Under the pieces are notes generated by a model. It saw nothing but the letters and a program-made list of their open reading frames with translations. It was not told the origin of the DNA and ran no database searches. A stretch of DNA of 7,034 bases from Magnetococcales bacterium (GTDB taxonomy: Bacteria; Pseudomonadota; Magnetococcia; Magnetococcales; JADFYX01). This document shows, piece by piece, positions 1-4,393 of this stretch. The stretch's first letter is position 1. Each line of letters starts with the position of its first letter. The translations under genes and the position numbers were made by a program. The stretch is taken from the NCBI GenBank assembly GCA_015232795.1, contig JADFYX010000127.1, positions 1 to 7,034 on the forward strand, written 5' to 3'.

Positions 1-29
1 GGTGCAGGGGAATTATTTCCCTGCCGGGT

Positions 30-56
30 TTGGGCAGAGCCCAAGGCTTTGTTTTT
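30..56 (+). terminator. Candidate rho-independent terminator, plus strand
   Basis: A perfect 6-bp stem (30-35 with 39-44, TTGGGC/GCCCAA) with a 3-base loop is followed by a T-rich tract at 48-56. It would end a plus-strand transcript entering from the left of the window; no such gene is visible here. It may simply be part of the stem-loop repeat. Confidence 0.35.
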
Positions 57-83
57 GCTTTTAATTTCTAAAAGCGAGGGGGT

Positions 84-119
84 TTGGGGGGCTGCAAGCC
101 CTCCCAAGGTTTTCTCTTT
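84..119 (+). terminator. Candidate rho-independent terminator, plus strand
   Basis: A 10-bp stem (84-93 with 97-107, one bulged T) with loop GCA is followed by the T-rich stretch 110-119. It is a stronger hairpin than the one at 30-44 and has the same plus-strand polarity. Read on the minus strand it is followed by a C-rich stretch, so it is a poor terminator for the hemerythrin-like gene. It may serve a gene to the left of the window or be a repeat copy. Confidence 0.4.
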
Positions 120-156
120 GAGAGCTGTACAAATTTTGTCTGAATCCACCATATTT

Positions 157-183
157 AAAAAAGAGGCTTAATAAATCAGAGCC
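157..183 (-). terminator. Weak candidate terminator of the hemerythrin-like gene
   Basis: On the minus strand, GGCT (180-183) can pair with AGCC (165-168) across an 11-base loop, and a run of six T (157-162) follows after a short spacer. It sits about 50 bases past the hemerythrin-like stop codon, where a terminator would be expected. The 4-bp stem is short, so this is only a candidate. Confidence 0.25.
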
Positions 184-235
184 ATTTCAGCTTCTTCTGT
201 ATTAACCATGTTATATAAGTGGTTTATGGCAATCG

Positions 236-688
236 TTATTGTGGGGCCAATAAAGATTCTTCCATTAGATGCTCACAGCACTTAAATGCTTTATTCTCCT
301 CCCAATCAATTCTTTTTGTTAATTTTTCTGTGAATGACTGAAACGCCTCCCGGCAATCATCTTTATCTGTAGATGACGACAATAGCTTGAAAAATTCGGT
401 AATTAATAGAGTTGATTCAAGGAGACCTTTGTGAAATTCTTCTGAGCTCTCTTTAAACAGAGGAGTTTGTTTTTTGCAGGTTTCAACATACTTTGGATAC
501 AGTTCCTGATTCTCACGAATTAAGTGATCGATTATGAAATCCTCTGATGATAGCAACAACTGCTTGCCATTTGTAGAGTTTACTCCATATTCAGTCACCT
601 GTTCTAGAACAAGGAAAATGCTTTTATGTTCCTCTTTGAGATTTTTAATTAGTATATCCATCGGGGATGTCTTCAATACCTCCACCAC
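236..688 (-). CDS. Hemerythrin-like (HHE cation-binding) domain protein
   Basis: This is a small (150 aa) all-helical protein covering one hemerythrin/HHE domain, with no signal peptide or membrane segment, so it is probably cytosolic. The candidate di-iron ligands are H21 (helix A, EEHKSI), H55 and E59 (HLIRENQELYP, the classic HxxxE...LYP of helix B), H86 (helix C) and E130/E131 (helix D, RIDWEEN). At the helix D position where HHE proteins normally carry HxxxE, this one has R126, so the metal site may be modified. Cysteines C71, C112, C137 and C138 are unusual for so small a protein. Family members bind O2, NO or iron, or act in sensing; the role here is unknown. The first possible start is GTG at 688, directly after an in-frame TAA. 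ATG at 661 (residue 10) begins exactly where the domain usually starts and is a credible alternative, with a GGAGGT 16 bases ahead of it. The gene stands alone, 269 bp downstream of the ATPase operon. Confidence 0.8.
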   Translation of the reverse strand: MVEVLKTSPMDILIKNLKEEHKSIFLVLEQVTEYGVNSTNGKQLLLSSEDFIIDHLIRENQELYPKYVETCKKQTPLFKESSEEFHKGLLESTLLITEFFKLLSSSTDKDDCREAFQSFTEKLTKRIDWEENKAFKCCEHLMEESLLAPQ

Positions 689-703
689 TTAAGCCGCCAA
701 TCG

Positions 704-711
704 CCCCCCCC
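704..711 (-). repeat. G8 homopolymer tract in the leader of the hemerythrin-like gene
   Basis: Eight consecutive C on the plus strand (G on the minus strand) lie 15 bases before the GTG at 688. An in-frame TAA separates the tract from the start, so length changes would not shift the reading frame. They could alter the leader or its spacing. No functional role is shown. Confidence 0.6.
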
Positions 712-762
712 TCACGTATGGTCATAAGTTTAAATAAAATTGTAACGCACAAGTTATTCGAT

Positions 763-773
763 ATTGATTATTG
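763..773. repeat. 11-bp direct repeat, copy 1
   Basis: ATTGATTATTG here is identical to 861-871, 98 bp away. This copy lies just downstream of the -10 element of the candidate hemerythrin promoter, where a repressor operator could sit. The sequence is AT-rich, so coincidence is possible. Confidence 0.4.
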
Positions 774-787
774 CTTCAAGGGGGCAT

Positions 788-815
788 GTAATACTGCTCC
801 CATATAATTTGTCTA
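788..815 (-). promoter_or_regulatory. Candidate sigma70-type promoter for the hemerythrin-like gene
   Basis: Read on the minus strand, TAGACA (810-815; 5 of 6 to TTGACA) is followed after 16 bp by TATTAC (788-793; 4 of 6 to TATAAT). Transcription would begin near 781, giving a leader of roughly 90-120 bases depending on the start codon. The region is AT-rich and weak promoter matches are common in it, so confidence is low. Confidence 0.25.
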
Positions 816-847
816 CCCAGAGTCTGCTAAATTTATAATGCAACCAT

Positions 848-879
848 GTGTATTAGCCAGATTGATTATTGACTAACAC
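848..879. other. Imperfect inverted repeat downstream of the ATPase operon
   Basis: GTGT (848-851) pairs with ACAC (876-879). After a 2-base bulge, TAG-C-CA (854-859) pairs with TG-A-CTA (870-875) with one mismatch. No T-run follows on either strand, so it is not a standard intrinsic terminator. It lies about 80 bases past the ATPase stop and could be a 3'-end structure. I found no better terminator in 689-957. Confidence 0.2.
861..871. repeat. 11-bp direct repeat, copy 2
   Basis: Identical to 763-773 (ATTGATTATTG). This copy is about 45 bp upstream of the candidate -35 element, so the two copies flank the proposed hemerythrin promoter. It also lies inside the imperfect inverted repeat 848-879. 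Confidence 0.4.
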
Positions 880-957
880 TATCATACTAAAAATTAACCA
901 TTGAAAACAGTTTTTTAGGCTAAAGGTATCTCAATTTTTTTAACTCTAGGAAGAAAA

Positions 958-3252
958 TCAACTGCCCTCAGCAGTAACCCTAAACAGTTGCGATAAGTCC
1001 ATCTGGCCCCTTAGTACTTTTAAGACACCGTCCTGCACAAGAGTACGCATACCCTCGGACATTGCAGTTTTACGCATATCTTCTGCTGAAGCGTGACTTA
1101 CAATCTGTTTTTTTAGAGTATTTGAGGCCACCAACAACTCATGAATGCCAGTTCTGCCTTTATAACCTGTTTTGCCACATTTTCCGCAGCCAGCAGCTTC
1201 GTAAAGAATAGCTTCTTCTCTAACTACCTCTAGTTCATCAAAATATTCTGCACCATATAGCCTGATTAAACGTTGCCACTCTTCATCGTTTGGTTTGTAG
1301 TGAGCCTTGCAATTTTCACATAAAGTTCTCACCAAACGTTGTGCTAGGATACCCAGCAAAGCATCGGCAAAGTTAAGTGGGTCCATGCCTAAATCAAGAA
1401 GTCTGACAATGGTTTCAGAGGCAGAGTTAGTGTGTAGTGTGGAAAATACCAAGTGACCAGTAAGAGATGCCTCAATACCGCTATGGGCTGTCTCTTTATC
1501 TCGCATCTCACCAATTAATATCACATCTGGATCAGCACGTAGAAATGATCTAAGGGCGGTGGCAAAGTCAAAACCAATTTTATGATCAATTTGAACCTGT
1601 TGCAGCCCTTTTTGGGTGATTTCAACAGGATCTTCTGCGGTCCAAATTTTTCTCTCAGGGGTATTGATTCGACCTATAACTGCATGCAGTGTTGTGGTTT
1701 TACCAGATCCTGTTGGTCCAACTACAAGAAGGATTCCTTGGGGATTGGCTACCAGCTTATCCAGGTTTTTATAATTGTTCTCAGATAAATTAAGCTTATC
1801 AAATGTCAAACCACCACCAGATGCCAAAACCCTGAGTACCGCACTTTCACCATAAACTGTTGGTATGGTCGCAACACGCAGTTCTAAGGGTAGACCCTTT
1901 ACTCGCACCACAATTTTGCCATCTTGGGGTTTGCGGCGTTCGGCGATATCCATACGTGCCATAATTTTAATACGTGAGAGAACTGCCTTGATATGGGTAG
2001 AAGGAATTTCCAAGGCTTGACGACATATTCCATCAATTCTCAAACGTACACCAGATGGTGTATTACCACGACCTGGTTCTATGTGAACGTCAGAAGCACC
2101 AGCTCTTTGGGCATCAATAATCAACCTGTTAACAAGTTGAATAATGGTGCTCTCATTTTCATTTATCTCTCCAGCCTCTTCACCCTCATCAAGACGGTCC
2201 GCATCTTCTACATCTTCATCTTCTAGCTTGCCAGCCAAACCATGAAGATATGACGAAACCGAGCCACCACCGAGATATTGCAAAATATCCTCTGCAAAAC
2301 CTACACGGAAAATATACTTTTTAGCTGGTAAGGCTCTTTGTATCTCCATTTGTCGACTAGCATCGGTTGGGTCATCAATTAAAATTAGCAGTTCATCATC
2401 CAATGTTCCGGCTAATGGAACCCATAGCTGTCGCCTGAGATAAGACATGTTAAGCTTTTTCAAGAGTGCTTTTGGTGGGGTAACGCTGGGATCAAAGCGC
2501 ATAAAAGGCACTTGATAGTAGCTCTCAAGAGAGGCTGCAACCACTTCTGGGGGTATTTTTTTATCAGAAACCAAAAGGTAGGTCATTGAAACCCCCTCTT
2601 TTTTAGCCCGCTTTTTAAACTGATCGATCTGCTCCCAGGAGATCATGTTTTTTGCGACTAAATATTCGTATGGGTCGTTGGTACCCTCAAACTCTTCATG
2701 AAATTTTGTACCAAGAATTTTTGCCAGATGGATGGCATATTTTAGATCTGTTTCGCTAAAAGTATCCCCACCAATTTTATTGATTACCTGAATAACTCCC
2801 AACAGAGGAGCTTTGTTACGGATTGGCACTATCATCATGGATTTGCTGTGAAAACCAGAGCGACGATCATAACTTCCATCAAAACGCAGGGTTTTATGTA
2901 TAAGCTCCAGCTCTTTGCTATCATGGGCATCTCTGATTAACAGCTCTTTACCACTTACAGCGACATAGCCAGCCAGAGAGTTGGCGTTTACCCCTAAACG
3001 AATTTCAAATAGCTCCTGCCCGGTTTTAAATTTTGAGACAATTTCTTGACCATTACGAGCATTTTGATAAATGGTTAAACGTTGGGCTTGTAAAAAGTTT
3101 AGCATCAGCTCTTCTACTTCAGGAAGAACATCTGCAAAGGTGATAGATTTTTTTATTTTAGATTGAATTTTAGCGTACAGCTCTTTTTTCTGCCCAGTTA
3201 GTTCTGGTAGAGAAATGGAGTTATCTTCTTCTTTCGGGGAGCTGTTTGTCAT
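958..3252 (-). CDS. GspE/PilB-type secretion ATPase with N-terminal GAF domain
   Basis: This 764-residue protein is a hexameric-type motor ATPase of the type II secretion / type IV pilus superfamily, about 200 residues longer than ordinary GspE or PilB. Residues about 31-187 form a GAF domain (LAGYVAVSG, KSMMIVPIRN, LGVIQVINK). Residues about 190-330 resemble the MshEN / GspE N-terminal domain. A strongly acidic linker (341-367) follows, and the ATPase core spans about 368-755. Core motifs are intact: Walker A GPTGSGKT (512-519), Asp box AEDPVE (539-544), Walker B around DVILIGE (576-582), His box GHLVFSTLHTN (599-609), and a zinc-type four-cysteine site (C645, C648, C689, C692). It is cytosolic and would energise pilus or secretion assembly. 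No pilin, PilC/GspF, PilT or secretin gene is adjacent, so its machine is unknown. The ATG overlaps the acpS stop (ATGA), with AGGA 11 bases upstream, which implies translational coupling. A GAF ligand (cyclic nucleotide or other) is inference. Confidence 0.92.
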   Translation of the reverse strand: MTNSSPKEEDNSISLPELTGQKKELYAKIQSKIKKSITFADVLPEVEELMLNFLQAQRLTIYQNARNGQEIVSKFKTGQELFEIRLGVNANSLAGYVAVSGKELLIRDAHDSKELELIHKTLRFDGSYDRRSGFHSKSMMIVPIRNKAPLLGVIQVINKIGGDTFSETDLKYAIHLAKILGTKFHEEFEGTNDPYEYLVAKNMISWEQIDQFKKRAKKEGVSMTYLLVSDKKIPPEVVAASLESYYQVPFMRFDPSVTPPKALLKKLNMSYLRRQLWVPLAGTLDDELLILIDDPTDASRQMEIQRALPAKKYIFRVGFAEDILQYLGGGSVSSYLHGLAGKLEDEDVEDADRLDEGEEAGEINENESTIIQLVNRLIIDAQRAGASDVHIEPGRGNTPSGVRLRIDGICRQALEIPSTHIKAVLSRIKIMARMDIAERRKPQDGKIVVRVKGLPLELRVATIPTVYGESAVLRVLASGGGLTFDKLNLSENNYKNLDKLVANPQGILLVVGPTGSGKTTTLHAVIGRINTPERKIWTAEDPVEITQKGLQQVQIDHKIGFDFATALRSFLRADPDVILIGEMRDKETAHSGIEASLTGHLVFSTLHTNSASETIVRLLDLGMDPLNFADALLGILAQRLVRTLCENCKAHYKPNDEEWQRLIRLYGAEYFDELEVVREEAILYEAAGCGKCGKTGYKGRTGIHELLVASNTLKKQIVSHASAEDMRKTAMSEGMRTLVQDGVLKVLRGQMDLSQLFRVTAEGS

Positions 3253-3644
3253 TGGGGGCTGTTTCCTGCTTTCTCTATAATAACAAATGCTTGAGCAAAC
3301 CCACCTTCATCACTTAGGCTTACGTGGACTAAGTAGGGTTCTATGCTCTCTAGGCGTTTGGCTGCTTGTCCACTTAAGGATATAGATGGAGATCCATAGC
3401 TATTATTACTAATTGTGACATCACGAAACCAGATACCTTCACGCATTCCAGTTCCCAATGCTTTTACAAAAGCCTCTTTGGCAGCAAACCGTTTTGCCAG
3501 ACAAGAGGCTATGTCACTTCTGTTTAAGCAATAATCGTGCTCAATAGGAGAGAAAACCTTATCAATAAACCGTTGACCAAAACGGTCTATTGATTTTTGT
3601 AAACGCTCAATTTTTACTAAATCTGTACCAATACCAATGATCAT
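3249..3644 (-). CDS. acpS: Holo-[acyl-carrier-protein] synthase
   Basis: AcpS moves 4'-phosphopantetheine from CoA to the conserved serine of apo-ACP, switching on ACP for fatty acid synthesis in the cytosol. At 131 aa it is close to the usual 120-130 of the compact trimeric AcpS class. Signature blocks are present: GIGTDLVKIERL (4-15) with the Mg-binding D8, KRFAAKEAFVKALGTG (51-66) with the second metal ligand E57, and HVSLSDE (107-113) near the C-terminus. The start ATG overlaps the pdxJ stop and the stop overlaps the ATPase start, both as ATGA. No clear Shine-Dalgarno sequence precedes this start, so translation probably depends on ribosomes finishing pdxJ. The pdxJ-acpS pair is widely conserved in Proteobacteria. 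Confidence 0.97.
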   Translation of the reverse strand: MIIGIGTDLVKIERLQKSIDRFGQRFIDKVFSPIEHDYCLNRSDIASCLAKRFAAKEAFVKALGTGMREGIWFRDVTISNNSYGSPSISLSGQAAKRLESIEPYLVHVSLSDEGGFAQAFVIIEKAGNSPQ

Positions 3645-4375
3645 TTTGCAACATATTGTGCTTCTCGCATCAGACGTTTCATCTCGGTAACGGCTGCTGG
3701 TAAGCCATCAAATATGGCGCGAGCAATTATAGCGTGGCCGATATTTAGTTCATTTATACCATCAATGGCAGCAATATTTTGCACATTATGATAGTGCAGA
3801 CCATGACCTGCGTTAACAATTAGCCCCATCACTTGGGCCATTTTAGCTGCCTGGATGATATGCAGCAACTCACGTTCTTGCTCGGCATCGTTAGCAGCAT
3901 CGGCATATTTTCCCGTGTGTAGCTCAATTACAGGAGCTGCAACCAGACGGGCAGCCTCTATCTGCTTGATATCGGGATCAATAAAAAGAGATACACGTAT
4001 ACCTGCCTGGCTAAGACGTTTTGTGGCTAAAACAATCCGTTCTATGTTGCCAGCTACATCCAGCCCTCCTTCAGTGGTTAGCTCATCGCGTTTTTCAGGG
4101 ACTAAACAACAGTCAGTTGGGCCATAAGCAATTGCCAATTCAACCATGGCATCTGTTGCTGCCATCTCTAGGTTGATCTTGGTCTGGGCTGTTTTTAATA
4201 AAATTTCTACATCACGATCTTGAATATGACGGCGATCTTCACGTAGATGGACAGTGATGCTATCTGCGCCAGAGTTTTCACAAAGCAAAGCTGCTGCAAC
4301 AGGGTCAGGATAACTACCTCCTCTCGCTTGACGAACAGTTGCTACGTGATCAACATTTACCCCTAGTTTAATCAT
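3641..4375 (-). CDS. pdxJ: Pyridoxine 5'-phosphate synthase
   Basis: PdxJ condenses 1-deoxy-D-xylulose 5-phosphate with the PdxA product (3-amino-2-oxopropyl phosphate) to pyridoxine 5'-phosphate, the ring-closing step of DXP-dependent vitamin B6 synthesis. It is a cytosolic TIM-barrel protein of 244 aa, matching the family length. It aligns end to end with E. coli PdxJ as I remember it: LGVNVDHVATVRQARG (4-19), TVHLREDRRHI (41-51) with active-site H43, NLEMA around E70, LVPEKR (91-96), TTEGGLDVAGN (100-110), ELHTGKYAD (151-159), NAGHGLHYHN (188-197) with the catalytic H191, and ELNIGHAIIARA (209-220). All key residues are present. The ATG follows an AGAGGT ribosome-binding site placed right after the upstream stop codon. 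It is the second visible gene of the operon; pdxA is not in the window. Confidence 0.98.
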   Translation of the reverse strand: MIKLGVNVDHVATVRQARGGSYPDPVAAALLCENSGADSITVHLREDRRHIQDRDVEILLKTAQTKINLEMAATDAMVELAIAYGPTDCCLVPEKRDELTTEGGLDVAGNIERIVLATKRLSQAGIRVSLFIDPDIKQIEAARLVAAPVIELHTGKYADAANDAEQERELLHIIQAAKMAQVMGLIVNAGHGLHYHNVQNIAAIDGINELNIGHAIIARAIFDGLPAAVTEMKRLMREAQYVAK

Positions 4376-4378
4376 AAT

Positions 4379-4390
4379 GGTTAATTAACC
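4379..4390. promoter_or_regulatory. Perfect 12-bp palindrome between pdxJ ribosome-binding site and start
   Basis: GGTTAATTAACC reads the same on both strands and sits in the 18-bp gap between the AsmA-like stop and the pdxJ start. It overlaps the last bases of the pdxJ Shine-Dalgarno sequence. It could be a protein-binding dyad or chance; RNA hairpin formation would need unpaired loop bases and would give only a 4-bp stem. Confidence 0.35.
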
Positions 4391-4393
4391 TCT
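4388..4393 (-). promoter_or_regulatory. Ribosome-binding site of pdxJ
   Basis: AGAGGT on the minus strand directly follows the TAA of the AsmA-like gene and lies 12 bases before the pdxJ ATG. The spacing is on the long side, but it is the only Shine-Dalgarno-like sequence in the gap. Confidence 0.55.

Larger units (their letters stand above)
4..124. repeat. Run of consecutive stem-loops (probable dispersed palindromic repeat)
   Basis: Several inverted repeats follow one another with little between them. Bases 4-12 pair with 16-24 around a 3-base loop, with one G-T wobble. Bases 30-35 pair perfectly with 39-44. Bases 57-63 pair perfectly with 69-75 around a 5-base loop. Bases 84-93 pair with 97-107 with one bulged T (102). 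A small 4-bp hairpin follows at 114-124. The second and fourth share a pattern: GGGTTTGGG before the loop and CCCAAGG followed by a T-rich stretch after it. This suggests two diverged copies of one element. The G/C-rich stems contrast with the AT-rich surroundings. I recall similar elements scattered in Magnetococcus-like and alphaproteobacterial genomes, but a genome search is needed to call it a family. No coding capacity is visible. Confidence 0.6.

Noticed and set aside
1..124. CRISPR array
   Set aside because: The stem-loops are not equally spaced identical direct repeats, and no cas gene is visible.
172..210. Short minus-strand frame ATG...TAA of 13 codons (MVNTEEAEMALIY) downstream of the hemerythrin-like gene
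   Set aside because: It is too short, has no clear ribosome-binding site, and overlaps the weak candidate terminator.
764..779. Possible FNR-type box near the hemerythrin-like gene (TTGA ... TCAA)
   Set aside because: The half-sites are separated by 8 bases rather than the 6 needed for the TTGAT-N4-ATCAA consensus, so it does not fit.
899..945. A and T runs with small dyads (TTTA-GGC-TAAA) as terminator of the ATPase operon
   Set aside because: The stem is only 4 bp and AT-only, with no suitable T-run after it on the minus strand.
1582..2226. Two plus-strand open frames (68 and 77 codons) opposite the ATPase gene
   Set aside because: They lie wholly within the well-supported ATPase gene on the other strand and their translations show no recognisable domain.
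3855..4127. 90-codon plus-strand open frame opposite pdxJ
   Set aside because: pdxJ is conserved end to end here; the frame is antisense shadow with Ser/Arg-rich, low-information translation.
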